Source of the DNA: Thalassospira profundimaris WP0211
Lineage (GTDB): Bacteria > Pseudomonadota > Alphaproteobacteria > Rhodospirillales > Thalassospiraceae
DNA: 64,000 nt
Direction of reading: 5' to 3'
Assembly (NCBI RefSeq): GCF_000300275.1
Contig: NZ_AMRN01000001.1
Coordinates: 248,001-312,000 of the forward strand
Shown here: positions 54,187 through 64,000 of the stretch, piece after piece
Numbering within the stretch: position 1 is the stretch's first letter
How the letters are laid out: the number at the start of each line of letters is the position of its first letter
Notes under the pieces: generated by a model
Seen by the model: only the letters and a program-made list of their open reading frames with translations
Databases searched by the model: none
Told to the model about the DNA's origin: nothing
Translations under genes and position numbers: made by a program

Positions 54187-56058
54187 TCAGGTTTCGTCGT
54201 GAAGTGCAAGGAATGATAAACCGAGGCATTTAGATATAGTCGCAAAAAGGGAGATAATCTGACGCTTCAGCATATTCTGATGAGGAGGTTTTGCAGCATC
54301 TGCAATTAGCAAAAGCTCGTCCAAGAAACACAGTAGCCATTCCCTCTCGTCATGCAGGCTACAAGTGTCATGCCCTTGCGCATTCTGGTATCGCTTGGAC
54401 AAACTTGCGAGGAGTCTCCTGTCAGCTTTTTCATTCTCAACAATTGAATGCGCAAAAACCTTCGGATCAATGAACTGCAAGAATGCTATGTTCCCGTATT
54501 TTTTGTTAGCGAAATCGCATTCGTGCAAAACTTCATATTTGTCTTCGTTTCTGAGAAGTTCATCAACGTAGGATTGTGCAAACTCACTCATACGTTGCCG
54601 CAGCGCATCAGAGTTAGCTGATCTAACAAGAGTATAGATGGCTTTGAACGAATCGCTTTCTGCGCGTCTGAACCCCAAACCCGCGAAACCGGTACCACCC
54701 CCGATTCCGAAGGTCTCATCGCAGTACTGAAACTCTCCATCTTCCAATAGTTTGCGCACGTGATTTTCAAAGAACTTTACTACGCTCTGATAGGGACTTG
54801 TAACATTCCCTCCCATCTCTTCGATCTCAATGATGGACCCTGCAGCTAACAACAATGGTCCTGGGAACCTGATGTCCTTATTGATGAAACTACTTAGGGT
54901 TTCTTGCACTAGTTCTTCGTACTCTTTCCTGTCTAAGTTATAGAAGCTCCATAGCCTACGCCATATAGGCACGGCCTTTTTCTCAACGACACTAGGGTGG
55001 ACCAAAAGATGACTATTTAATTTCTCATAATCAAATTGCCCTCTTACAAGTATATCTGCAATTATTGCATACGGTAATATTGGATTTCTAAAATCAAAAT
55101 TTTCATGTTTATCAAATAATTTTTCTATCCCAGTCTTCTCCTTACCCTCACCATTTTGCTCCATAAACCGATAGGAGTGAAAGTAAAACCCGCGATCCAT
55201 TTCGAGTATATCTTCTTTAGTTATATTATTTGCCCTGTACTCCAAACCAACTGCGATCATATAGAGTAGAATTTCTCTTAATGCGTTTTTGGAGCGAAGA
55301 ACCTTTTTATCAAGCAACGATGTAACTCGCTCAAAATCCATCAAGATTGAGCGTAAACTTCTAAAATTCAATATCTCCGATTTTTGCAGACAACTCGAAA
55401 TACCATCGCAGTTATCTAAATAGAAATCCGTCATCTCATTCCTTGGAATAGATTCAATTATTGAGACAACCAAATTGCTAATGTCAGGTTCAAACTGGAT
55501 CGTTTTACCTACAACTTTTTCTTTTATTTCAAGGTAATTAGATGATTTTTTCGACAGCTTTTTTTCTTCCGCCAGCAAAATAACCTTGAGCTTCTCGTGT
55601 TCAATGTAATGATTGATGTAGCCCATCATTTCTTCCGCCGATAACTCACACCGTTCAAGGTCATCAAATACAAGAATTTGATTTTTGGTACGCGACAACA
55701 ACTCTTTGGATATTTTACTTAAACCACCTCCAAACAGAGAAACCCCGGAGTAACCCTGCAGAACACTTGAGCCTGCAGCTCCTATCAATCTGGCCGCAGT
55801 AGAACTCAATAAAGGGTTCAGTTGAGCGAAGAACTGATCGCTAATTGCGGAAACGTTTGAAACACCATTCAGACTTGCATAAAGATATGACTGTCCCTCT
55901 AGGGGATCGTTTTTACGTGCTGCGCTATCTCGTCCATCAAGATAACTCTTGATGAAATGGGTTTTGCCGGAACCCCACTCCCCCATAATCAACACAGCGG
56001 ACCTCTCATCAGATGACAAATAATGATCCAAATAGCTGCTGAGATGATTATTAGACAC
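54187..56058 (-). CDS. KAP-type P-loop NTPase, putative accessory defence protein
   Basis: The 623-residue NTPase has Walker A GEWGSGKT at residues 26-33 and a Walker B of the KAP type FDDLERCE at about 131-138. The insert between them (LLSSTAARLIGAAGSSVLQGYSG) is hydrophobic and may reach membrane. The C-terminal 450 residues resemble no domain I know. KAP NTPases include phage-exclusion proteins such as PifA, but a defence role here is inference. The start is GTG 56058 behind CAGGAG; a longer frame to TTG 56088 lacks a site. Base composition is clearly AT-rich (about 30-45% G+C in 55.0-55.6 kb versus mid-fifties around it), pointing to recent acquisition. No partner gene, integrase or att site is visible. 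Confidence 0.72.
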   Translation of the reverse strand: MSNNHLSSYLDHYLSSDERSAVLIMGEWGSGKTHFIKSYLDGRDSAARKNDPLEGQSYLYASLNGVSNVSAISDQFFAQLNPLLSSTAARLIGAAGSSVLQGYSGVSLFGGGLSKISKELLSRTKNQILVFDDLERCELSAEEMMGYINHYIEHEKLKVILLAEEKKLSKKSSNYLEIKEKVVGKTIQFEPDISNLVVSIIESIPRNEMTDFYLDNCDGISSCLQKSEILNFRSLRSILMDFERVTSLLDKKVLRSKNALREILLYMIAVGLEYRANNITKEDILEMDRGFYFHSYRFMEQNGEGKEKTGIEKLFDKHENFDFRNPILPYAIIADILVRGQFDYEKLNSHLLVHPSVVEKKAVPIWRRLWSFYNLDRKEYEELVQETLSSFINKDIRFPGPLLLAAGSIIEIEEMGGNVTSPYQSVVKFFENHVRKLLEDGEFQYCDETFGIGGGTGFAGLGFRRAESDSFKAIYTLVRSANSDALRQRMSEFAQSYVDELLRNEDKYEVLHECDFANKKYGNIAFLQFIDPKVFAHSIVENEKADRRLLASLSKRYQNAQGHDTCSLHDEREWLLCFLDELLLIADAAKPPHQNMLKRQIISLFATISKCLGLSFLALHDET

Positions 56059-56121
56059 TGTTGTCTCCTGAGAACTCGACAAACCCAAGCTCCAACCCTA
56101 CTACACACACGATCAAATAAA

Positions 56122-56154
56122 AAAGGCTGCATCCCGATCAGGAATACAGCCTTT
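56122..56154 (-). terminator. Terminator after lepA
   Basis: The stem AAAGGCTG / CAGCCTTT has an internal mismatched segment and a TTTT run on the minus strand. It separates lepA from the KAP gene, so the latter needs its own promoter in the short gap. Confidence 0.75.
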
Positions 56155-56176
56155 GTTTCGAAATCGTAATTTCGGC

Positions 56177-57982
56177 TTACTTGTCGTCGCCCATCTTGAG
56201 CGCGTTGATAAAGGCCGATTGCGGAATTTCGACCTTGCCGAACTGACGCATCTTTTTCTTACCGGCCTTCTGTTTTTCAAGAAGCTTACGTTTACGCGAA
56301 ACGTCACCGCCGTAACATTTTGCCGTCACGTCTTTGCGCAGGGCTGATACGGTTTCACGGGCAATCACCTTGCCACCAATGGCGGCCTGAATGGCGATGC
56401 GGAACATCTGGCGCGGGATCAGGTCCTTGAGACGCTTACAAATCTCACGACCACGGTATTCAGCCGCCGAACGGTGCACCATCAGGGCCAGTGCATCGAC
56501 CGGTTCTTCGTTCACAAGGATGGAGACCTTTACCAGATCGCTTTCGTCGTAACCGGCAATTTCGTAATCGAAGCTGGCATAGCCGCGCGAGATCGATTTC
56601 AGACGGTCATAGAAATCAAACACCACTTCGTTAAGCGGCAGTTTATAAACCGCCATTGCCCGGTTGCCGACATAGGTCAGATCAAGCTGAACACCACGGC
56701 GTTCGGTGCAAAGGGTCAGGATGCCGCCAAGATATTCGTCCGGCACCATGATCGATGCCTTGATCCATGGTTCTTCAATGGCCTTGATCTTGGTAACGTC
56801 CGGGAAATCAGCCGGGTTATGCAGCAAGATTTCTTCGCCCTTGCTCAGCGTGATCTTGTAGGACACCGATGGTGCGGTGGTGATCAGATCAAGCTCGAAC
56901 TCGCGCTCCAGACGTTCCTGAATGATTTCCAGATGCAAAAGACCCAGGAAGCCACAACGGAAACCAAGACCAAGTGCGGTCGAGTTTTCCGGCTCGAACT
57001 GGAAGGACGCGTCATTGAGATGCAGCTTTTCAAGCGCATCGCGCAGCACTTCATATTCGCTGGTATCCACCGGGAAAATGCCACAGAACACAACCGGGAT
57101 GGACGGTTTGAAACCGGCCAGCGGCTTGGCGCAGGGACGTTTTTCTTCGGTAATCGTGTCGCCGACTTCACATTCGGCCACGGTTTTCATACCGCAGTTG
57201 ATAAAGCCGATTTCACCCGGCCCCATTTCATCAATCGCAAGCGGCTTTGGCGTGAACACACCAACTCGTTCGATCTGATGGGTGACCTTGGCGTTCATGA
57301 AGCGGACTTTCTGACCCTTTTTCAGGGTGCCTTCCTTCACGCGCACCAGAATCATCACACCGAGATAGGTGTCATACCAGCTATCAACCAGAAGAACTTC
57401 AAGCGGTGCGTTCGCATCGCCGGTCGGCGCCGGAAGACGGTGCACCAGTGCTTCAAGCACATCAGGCACGCCCAGGCCGGTTTTGGCCGAGATCATCACA
57501 GCGTCAGAGGCATCGATGCCGATCACTTCTTCGATCTGTTCCTTGACCTGATCGGGTTCGGCTGCCGGAAGGTCGACCTTGTTCAGGACCGGTACGATTT
57601 CGTGATTGTTTTCAATCGCCTGATAGACGTTGGCAAGGGTTTGGGCTTCCACACCCTGTGCTGCATCAACTACCAGAAGCGATCCTTCGCAGGCCGCGAG
57701 CGAGCGTGACACTTCATAGGCAAAGTCAACGTGGCCCGGCGTATCCATCAGGTTGAGCGTATATTCCTGCCCATTCTTGGCGGTGTATTTCAGTCGCACG
57801 GCCTGGGATTTGATGGTGATGCCACGTTCACGTTCGATATCCATCGAATCGAGAACCTGATCGGCCATTTCACGTTCGGTCAGGCCACCGGTCAACTGGA
57901 TCAGGCGGTCGGCCAGGGTGGATTTACCGTGGTCGATATGGGCGATGATCGAAAAGTTACGAATGTTCTTAAGGTCAGTCAT
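56177..57982 (-). CDS. lepA: Translation elongation factor 4 (LepA)
   Basis: The 601-residue translational GTPase acts on stalled ribosomes or in ribosome biogenesis. G1 AHIDHGKST is at about 14-22, then G3 DTPGHVDF, G4 NKVD. The LepA-specific C-terminal domain ends in [28 protein letters not shown], which is diagnostic. Length is typical (about 600). Start ATG 57982 has a weak ribosome-binding site. Confidence 0.96.
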   Translation of the reverse strand: MTDLKNIRNFSIIAHIDHGKSTLADRLIQLTGGLTEREMADQVLDSMDIERERGITIKSQAVRLKYTAKNGQEYTLNLMDTPGHVDFAYEVSRSLAACEGSLLVVDAAQGVEAQTLANVYQAIENNHEIVPVLNKVDLPAAEPDQVKEQIEEVIGIDASDAVMISAKTGLGVPDVLEALVHRLPAPTGDANAPLEVLLVDSWYDTYLGVMILVRVKEGTLKKGQKVRFMNAKVTHQIERVGVFTPKPLAIDEMGPGEIGFINCGMKTVAECEVGDTITEEKRPCAKPLAGFKPSIPVVFCGIFPVDTSEYEVLRDALEKLHLNDASFQFEPENSTALGLGFRCGFLGLLHLEIIQERLEREFELDLITTAPSVSYKITLSKGEEILLHNPADFPDVTKIKAIEEPWIKASIMVPDEYLGGILTLCTERRGVQLDLTYVGNRAMAVYKLPLNEVVFDFYDRLKSISRGYASFDYEIAGYDESDLVKVSILVNEEPVDALALMVHRSAAEYRGREICKRLKDLIPRQMFRIAIQAAIGGKVIARETVSALRKDVTAKCYGGDVSRKRKLLEKQKAGKKKMRQFGKVEIPQSAFINALKMGDDK

Positions 57983-58516
57983 TTTTGGCTGCTTCTGGCA
58001 CTAAAATTGGCTGGCATTTCGCCGCGTGGCACATTGTTTCGAAACGGTGTGATCACCAGATACCCGGTTGATACATAACGCGCAAATCGCATTCTTTCCA
58101 ATATCCCCTGCCCCGTCAGCCAGCCAATTTCGGCAGCGACATCAGGCCTTATCGCATCACGGATGCGAAGGGGCATGATCGGAAAAACCTGCATTGCGTG
58201 ATCATTGCATCGTTCGGGAAATCGGTTCTGATATATCCCGGATCAATCACCAGCGGGTTTATAGGGGTTTTTGCACGGAATTAGAAGCGTTGTGTTATGT
58301 TCACGGCGTCTGCGAATAACCTGCAGTCTGGCACGGCCATCACTTGTCGGAACGTGATTACGTTAAGGGTCCTGGTCACGAGATGTCAGGTGCATCACAA
58401 AACAAGCCTTTAACGCTTACATTCATTTGTTTGCATCCTTTTCAACCGCGCGAAAAGGTCTTAAATTTCAAGGTTGAGGAAACCATAACTCTGTCTGGCA
58501 GGGGCACGCCAATAAC
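57983..58516. other. Gene-free region upstream of lepA and the histidine kinase
   Basis: This 534-base gap between divergent genes has no convincing gene. One small minus-strand frame (57979-58194) overlaps the lepA start and has no ribosome-binding site. A short interrupted inverted repeat AACGT / ACGTT is at 58351-58364. It should hold the promoters of both divergent genes, but I could not place them. Confidence 0.5.
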
Positions 58517-60592
58517 ATGTTCATAATGTCAATCGAGCCATCCCTGTCCCGGCGCAGTCTTGTCAAGTTGCGCAAACGGCTTGCCGCCTTGACGCTGACG
58601 GGTGTATTTGTCCTGCTGTTTTCCTTCTTTTTCATTCAGAAAACGCTTTATGACAGCGCGGTCGAACACGCCAGTGCCCAACTTGAAGCAACCGCCTTTC
58701 GGTTGGGATCAATGTTGTTGCTTCATAATGACGTCGACCTGCAAAAGATCGTGGCGGACAATTCCGATATTACCGTTGGGCTGCTTGATAACCAGCTTAA
58801 CCAGATCAAGGGCTTTATCCCGCCGCATCTGATCGGCGATCTGGGTGACTATATCAGCACCCAACAAACTGATCGCGATTCCCTGGTCTGTGTTCACAGC
58901 AGCGAAGTCATGGTTCTGGCTTATAGCAAACTGCCACAAATCAACCGGATCGTGGTAGCTTATACGCCGCGCAGCGCGCTTTTGAATAACTGGCGCGATG
59001 CTTTTATCCTGCACGCGCTAATGTTTGTCATGGCGATGACCATTCTTTGTGGCCTGGCGGTCTGGTTATGGCATCGCCTAAAACGGCAACACATGCGTGC
59101 TGCCCATCTTGCCGAACATTTCAGCGATACGGAAAATACCCTGGCGGAATGCGGCTGTGCTGTGATCAGTTGGCCGGTGGAGACCACCGACGGAAAACTG
59201 ACAGCACAACTGAACTGGCCGGAAATCCTTGGTCCGACAGCCGAAAACATCGAACCAACCATGACGGATTTTCTTGACCGGTTGTCATCGGAATCTCGCA
59301 CAAAGCTTCGCGGACCGCTGATTGACAATGTCTGGCAGGATGCCCGGATTGGCACCATGGTCGATATCCACACTGCCAAAAACCAGATGCAGCGTTTCTA
59401 TCTGATGGCGCATCGCTATAGCGAAGACAATCGGGAATTTATTTCGGTTTTGCTTCTGGAAACTGCGGCCCAACAGGAACTGTGCCATCCGTTTGAAACC
59501 TATCTGCGCCATACCCCGGAACCGGCCATTGTGGTCAATCAGGATGGCATCCTTAAGGGGTTCAGCCCCGCCCTGGAAGAGCTGATGGGGTTGCCGGTGC
59601 ATGACATCGTCAACAAACCTTTCTTTATGCTGTTTGTTCCCGAGGACCAGCAAACCGCGATGACGGCCATGCGCCAGAAAAACGGAACTGCGACGATCAG
59701 TGATGGCAAATCAATCCTGCGCGTACTCGACCGCAAGGGCAATGTTCGCTGGCTGGCATGGCATTGCGTGGGTCCATTTGACGAGATGATCTTTTGCAGT
59801 GCGCGTGATGTGACGGAGTTTGTCGAAAATGCTAACAAGCTGCGCGATACACTTGATCAGCTCAAACGCAGCAACGAAGACCTCGAACAATTTGCCTATG
59901 TGGCGTCCCACGATCTGCAGCAGCCGCTGCGCATGGTTGCCAGCTATACGCAACTTCTCAAGCAGCGTTACAGTGGCAGCCTTGATCAGGAAGCCGACGA
60001 ATATATCGACTTTGCTGTCGATGGTGCCAAGCGCATGCATAAGCTGATCAGCCACCTGCTTGAATATGCCAAGACCGGTACGCGCGAAGATTTCGCACCG
60101 ATTGACTGCAATCAGGTGCTAAACGAGGCGCAAGCGGACCTCAAGGACGTGATTGGCCGTGAACATGCCACCATAACCCATGACGATCTTCCGACCGTCA
60201 AAGGTGACCGGATTGCCCTGTCTCGGCTGTTCCAGAACCTTTTATCCAATGCCATCAAGTATCGCCGCCCCGGCGTATCACCGCACATATCCATTACGGT
60301 CGAACCCGATCCGGTGATGCGCGACTATTGGCGTTTTTCGGTGCGCGATAACGGTATTGGCATTCATCCTGAGCATGCACAACGGATTTTCCGCCTGTTT
60401 CAGCGCCTGCATAAGGACGAGTTTTCCGGAACGGGACTTGGCCTGTCTCTGTGCCGCAAGATCGTTGAACAGCATGGCGGCCGCATCTGGCTTGATACCA
60501 GCCGGCCGCTCAGCGACCCGGGCACGACCATCATCTTTACGCTTCGGGTTTACCACGCCGAGGCATCACGCATTGGGCAAAACAATCCTTGA
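58517..60592 (+). CDS. Orphan PAS-sensor histidine kinase
   Basis: The 691-residue membrane sensor kinase has TM segments at about residues 22-41 and 161-186 around a periplasmic domain, and a PAS domain at about 325-440. The HisKA H-box of the phytochrome-like type, SHDLQQPLRM, carries His465. The ATPase has NLLSNAIKY, DNGIGI and GTGLGL. No receiver domain and no response regulator gene are adjacent, so it is an orphan here. The start ATG 58517 has a weak site; ATG 58526 in frame is an alternative. Confidence 0.9.
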   Translation: MFIMSIEPSLSRRSLVKLRKRLAALTLTGVFVLLFSFFFIQKTLYDSAVEHASAQLEATAFRLGSMLLLHNDVDLQKIVADNSDITVGLLDNQLNQIKGFIPPHLIGDLGDYISTQQTDRDSLVCVHSSEVMVLAYSKLPQINRIVVAYTPRSALLNNWRDAFILHALMFVMAMTILCGLAVWLWHRLKRQHMRAAHLAEHFSDTENTLAECGCAVISWPVETTDGKLTAQLNWPEILGPTAENIEPTMTDFLDRLSSESRTKLRGPLIDNVWQDARIGTMVDIHTAKNQMQRFYLMAHRYSEDNREFISVLLLETAAQQELCHPFETYLRHTPEPAIVVNQDGILKGFSPALEELMGLPVHDIVNKPFFMLFVPEDQQTAMTAMRQKNGTATISDGKSILRVLDRKGNVRWLAWHCVGPFDEMIFCSARDVTEFVENANKLRDTLDQLKRSNEDLEQFAYVASHDLQQPLRMVASYTQLLKQRYSGSLDQEADEYIDFAVDGAKRMHKLISHLLEYAKTGTREDFAPIDCNQVLNEAQADLKDVIGREHATITHDDLPTVKGDRIALSRLFQNLLSNAIKYRRPGVSPHISITVEPDPVMRDYWRFSVRDNGIGIHPEHAQRIFRLFQRLHKDEFSGTGLGLSLCRKIVEQHGGRIWLDTSRPLSDPGTTIIFTLRVYHAEASRIGQNNP

Positions 60593-60692
60593 ACGGCTCA
60601 ATACATGGCAGCATGGCAAGCATATTGCTTGAGACTGAGTGTTGGACGGGCAGACAGGTAAAAGCTGCCCTGTGCCTGTTATGGAGCGTTAG

Positions 60693-61166
60693 ATGTTCAA
60701 GACCATGATCCTGTCCCGCCCTGTATTCAAATCTGTTCCGGTGATGCTGGCCCTTTTGGCGCTCAGCGCATGTGGATCGGACATGCGCACCATGAATGAC
60801 AGCCACATGCAGAAACTGGCTTATTATTTTGCCGAACATGAACCGGGCGAGCCACTACCGCGGGGGTGGCGCCGGCTGGATGGCGCAGAAATCAATTACC
60901 GTTTTGCAAACGAAACATATGCCGTCTATTCAATTGACGAGGACGAGCAGCTTTTGGTTATGCATCTCTATGACGATGGCACGGGTCGACTGGAAGCCGA
61001 TGATGATCGTGAACGTTGCGAATGGAACAGCATGGTCGATCAGCTGACCATCGAATGCGATGACACCGATATGGAATGGCATGTCTTTACCAATGGGCCG
61101 GATCTGATCGCGCTTGATCTGGATGAGGACGAATACGCCATCCTGCGCAAACGCCCCGGTCGGTAA
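60693..61166 (+). CDS. Acidic lipoprotein, uncharacterised
   Basis: The 157-residue precursor has a type-II signal peptide with lipobox LSAC near residue 27. The mature part is strongly acidic, with a run DLDEDEYA near the end and a cysteine pair (RCEW, IECDD). The ribosome-binding site GGAG precedes ATG 60693. No family is recognised. It lies 100 bases after the histidine kinase and might be sensed or regulated with it. Confidence 0.7.
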   Translation: MFKTMILSRPVFKSVPVMLALLALSACGSDMRTMNDSHMQKLAYYFAEHEPGEPLPRGWRRLDGAEINYRFANETYAVYSIDEDEQLLVMHLYDDGTGRLEADDDRERCEWNSMVDQLTIECDDTDMEWHVFTNGPDLIALDLDEDEYAILRKRPGR

Positions 61167-61189
61167 ATTTGACCGATACCCCAAAGACA

Positions 61190-61223
61190 AAACGGGCTGC
61201 ACCAATGTTGGGCAGCCCGTTTT
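61190..61223. terminator. Terminator between the lipoprotein gene and pheT
   Basis: Stem AAAACGGGCTGC / GCAGCCCGTTTT with a roughly ten-base loop and T run; it can serve both convergent genes. Confidence 0.85.
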
Positions 61224-61245
61224 TATTCTTATCTTTGCCGAAAGA

Positions 61246-63654
61246 TTAGGCGCGCAGAGAGCCACCTGTGGCTTTCTCAACCGCTTCGACAACCTTTTTG
61301 CAGACCGCTTCGATTTCTTCTTCGGTCAGGGTTGCCTTGGTCGGCTGCAGCGTGATCGAGAAGGCGAGTGATTTCTTGCCATCCTCAATCCCCTTGCCTG
61401 CATAAAGGTCAAAGATCGTCACATCCGTGATCAGATTGCGATCGGCACCTTTGGCGGCCTTGATGATCGCCTCTGCCTTCACAGCTTCATCAAGCAGGAA
61501 GGCAAAGTCGCGTTCGACCGACTGGAAGCTTGAAGCGTTCAAAGCCGGACGGGCCGTGCCCTTTTTCTTGGGCATCGGTACGTTTTCAACAAACAGTTCA
61601 AACGCCACAACACGACCTTTGACGCCAAGTGCCTTAAGCACCTTCGGATGCAATTCGCCGAAATAGCCCAGAACATTTTTCGGACCCAGCTGCAGGGCTG
61701 CCGAACGGCCCGGGTGATACCATTCCGGCGCCCCGTCGGTATTGACCTGAACATTGGCGGCACTGGTACCCAGTGCTTCGATCAGAGCTTCGGCATCGGC
61801 CTTAACATCAAAGACATCGACATTACGGCGTGAACCGGTCCAGCTGCGCGGGGTTGTTGCACCGGAACGGAGACCTGCGGCCACCAGGCGCTGATCGCCC
61901 GGCTGATCGCCAAAGAATTCCGGACCAACTTCAAACAGCGCCAGATCGGAAAAACCACGTGCCTGATTACGACCGGCCGCGGCAATCATGTTGATCAGGG
62001 CGTTCGGGCGCATGATATCAAGGTCGGAACTGATCGGATTGGCCAGATACAGACCGTCTTTCAGTTCACCAAACAGCTTGGCCCAACGCGAGTCGGTAAA
62101 GGACCAGGTCACGGTTTCATAAAGACCGCGCGATGCCAGAACCCGACGGGTCAGGCCAACACGTTTCTGGAACGGCGACAAAGCCGGAACTGGCAGACTG
62201 GTTTCACGCTCCAGCGGGACTGTCGGGATTTTGTCATAACCGACAATGCGCAGCACTTCCTCGACCAGATCGGCTTCACCGATGATGTCCGGGCGCCAGG
62301 TCGGTGCGACGGCGTTAATAACCGGTGCAGAACCGCTAACCTCGAAGCCCAGCGATTTCAGGATTTCAATCGCACGGTCTGCTTCAACGGCAACGCCGCC
62401 CAGCTCACGAATACGATCAATGCGCAGATCAAAGGCGTTGCGCGGATTTGGTACTTCGCCCGCCTTGACGACATGGGATACTTCACCCCCGCAGATCTCG
62501 GTGATCAGATGGGTTGCAACTTCCATGCCCCAGGCAACCGACTGCGGGTCAACGCCACGCTCAAACCGATAGCGTGCATCGGAATTGATCTGAAGCTTAC
62601 GACCGGTCTTGGCAATGCTGATCGGATCGAACAGCGCGCATTCGACAAACACATTGGTCGTTTCTTCAAGGCAGCCAGTTTCTTCGCCACCGATGATACC
62701 ACCAATGCCCAATGCCTTTGCCTGATCGGCAATCACCACCATGGAATCGGAAAGCTCGTATTCCTTGTTATCAAGGGCTGCGATCTTTTCGCCATTGCTC
62801 GCGTAACGCACATTGATGTCGCCCGACAGTTTGTCGGCATCAAACACATGCAGCGGACGACCAAGGTCATGGGTAACAAGGTTGGTGATATCCACCAGAG
62901 CGGAAATCGGACGCAGCCCGATGGCTTCCAGACGGGCTTTCAGCCATTCCGGGCTTTCGGCGTTTTTCACACCACGGATGTAACGGCCATAGAAAGCCGG
63001 AACGGCATTGTTGGCAGCAATATCGCCGCTAATCGTAACGCCAATCGGGCTGTCAAACGCACCATTAATCGGCTCTTGGCGCGGATCGGCCTTAAGCGTT
63101 CCGATGCCCGCAGCCGCCAGATCGCGGGCGATCCCGCGGATACCGGTACAATCCGGGCGGTTCGGCGTCAGGCCGATTTCAAGGATCGGATCATCCGCAC
63201 CAAGGACAGACGCAACCGGCGCACCGATTTCGGCATCTTCAGGCAGTTCGATGATGCCGTCATGGTCTTCACCAAGGCAGAGCTCACGGGTGGAGCACAT
63301 CATGCCCTGGCTTTCGACGCCACGGATCTTGCCCGGCTTCAGTTTTGAGCCATCAATCGGAATGATCGCGCCCGGCTGTGCCAATGCGACCTTAAGTCCG
63401 GTACGGGCATTCGGCGCACCACAAACGACCTGAATGATTTTTTCGCCGGTATTAACCCGGCAAAGCTTCAGGCGGTCAGCATCGGGATGCTGGCCGGCTT
63501 CTTCAATGTGGGCGACACGGATGTCGGCAAGGGCTGCCGCGCGGTCGGTCACGCCTTCGATTTCAAGACCGATATCGGTCAGTTTTTCTGCAACCACCTC
63601 AATCGACGCATCGGTATCAAGGTGCTGTTTCAGCCAATTCAGTGTGAATTTCAT
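61246..63654 (-). CDS. pheT: Phenylalanyl-tRNA synthetase beta chain
   Basis: The 802-residue beta subunit of the heterotetrameric synthetase has an N-terminal tRNA-binding domain (VVCGAPNARTGLKVALAQPGAIIP), B3/B4 editing region, B5 and core catalytic-like domain. A C-terminal FDX-ACB anticodon-binding domain completes it (FQSVERDFAFLLDEAVKAE). ATG 63654 starts four bases after the pheS stop with AAGGGG inside the pheS end. Length is typical. Confidence 0.96.
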   Translation of the reverse strand: MKFTLNWLKQHLDTDASIEVVAEKLTDIGLEIEGVTDRAAALADIRVAHIEEAGQHPDADRLKLCRVNTGEKIIQVVCGAPNARTGLKVALAQPGAIIPIDGSKLKPGKIRGVESQGMMCSTRELCLGEDHDGIIELPEDAEIGAPVASVLGADDPILEIGLTPNRPDCTGIRGIARDLAAAGIGTLKADPRQEPINGAFDSPIGVTISGDIAANNAVPAFYGRYIRGVKNAESPEWLKARLEAIGLRPISALVDITNLVTHDLGRPLHVFDADKLSGDINVRYASNGEKIAALDNKEYELSDSMVVIADQAKALGIGGIIGGEETGCLEETTNVFVECALFDPISIAKTGRKLQINSDARYRFERGVDPQSVAWGMEVATHLITEICGGEVSHVVKAGEVPNPRNAFDLRIDRIRELGGVAVEADRAIEILKSLGFEVSGSAPVINAVAPTWRPDIIGEADLVEEVLRIVGYDKIPTVPLERETSLPVPALSPFQKRVGLTRRVLASRGLYETVTWSFTDSRWAKLFGELKDGLYLANPISSDLDIMRPNALINMIAAAGRNQARGFSDLALFEVGPEFFGDQPGDQRLVAAGLRSGATTPRSWTGSRRNVDVFDVKADAEALIEALGTSAANVQVNTDGAPEWYHPGRSAALQLGPKNVLGYFGELHPKVLKALGVKGRVVAFELFVENVPMPKKKGTARPALNASSFQSVERDFAFLLDEAVKAEAIIKAAKGADRNLITDVTIFDLYAGKGIEDGKKSLAFSITLQPTKATLTEEEIEAVCKKVVEAVEKATGGSLRA

Positions 63655-63658
63655 AATC

Positions 63659-64000
<342 letters not shown>

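Noticed and set aside
57979..58194. Short minus-strand frame overlapping the lepA start (71 codons)
   Set aside because: No ribosome-binding site, no recognisable family, and it overlaps the lepA start codon.

Overview
The window looks like ordinary chromosome from a free-living alphaproteobacterium with a G+C content in the mid-to-high fifties. The large 180-kDa-type NAD-glutamate dehydrogenase, the tsaE-amgK-murU-addB-addA order, the CGPC-bearing CnoX and the COQ6-like hydroxylase all fit the Rhodospirillales. A marine Thalassospira-like organism is my best guess, but it is an inference that no marker gene here proves. There is no rRNA, CRISPR array, insertion sequence or integrase. Two identical tRNA-Gly(GCC) genes sit side by side near 28.7-28.9 kb.

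Layout. 0-4 kb: pirin (cut by the window edge), a Tas-like aldo-keto reductase, a stand-alone FIST sensor-domain protein and a protein with a C-terminal J domain, all on the minus strand. 4.0-4.9 kb: an AT-rich gene-free stretch with a perfect DnaA box and five GANTC (CcrM) sites within 58 bases, which resembles an origin or a cell-cycle control region. 4.9-9.1 kb: tesA-type esterase divergent from a ybbA-ybbP ABC pair. 9-16.3 kb: acyl-CoA synthetase, an exported single-haem protein, a Bax-inhibitor-1 membrane protein, a helical-repeat protein and HtpX. 16.4-21.7 kb: a tetR-acrA-acrB efflux operon with two related palindromic operators. 22-28.6 kb: NAD-GDH, FabI and a DUF488 protein. 28.7-32 kb: the two tRNAs, a ProX deacylase and a cnoX / Lon-N / Trm112 / DUF971 cluster. 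32-38 kb: OmpW with an FNR-like box, a UbiH-family hydroxylase, and nitrogen-status genes glnK-amtB and amtB2, each set behind a recognisable sigma-54 promoter. 38-42.4 kb: DapC-like aminotransferase, FtsK and thioredoxin. 42.5-51.5 kb: a five-gene operon, tsaE-amgK-murU-addB-addA, in which all four junctions are 4-base ATGA overlaps. 51.7-54.2 kb: ferredoxin-NADP reductase, GFA protein, a small membrane protein and a UPF0303 protein. 54.2-56.1 kb: an AT-rich KAP-type P-loop NTPase, the one clearly accessory gene. 56.2-64 kb: LepA, an orphan PAS histidine kinase, an acidic lipoprotein, PheT and the end of PheS.

Most of the window is core housekeeping: cell-wall recycling, double-strand break repair, tRNA modification and charging, fatty-acid synthesis, nitrogen assimilation and proteostasis. 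The parts most worth a second look are the origin-like region at 4.0-4.84 kb, the KAP NTPase at 54.2-56.1 kb, and the regulatory palindromes in front of acrAB, ompW, fabI, glnK and the small membrane gene at 53.35 kb. I did not find a convincing new multi-gene system.
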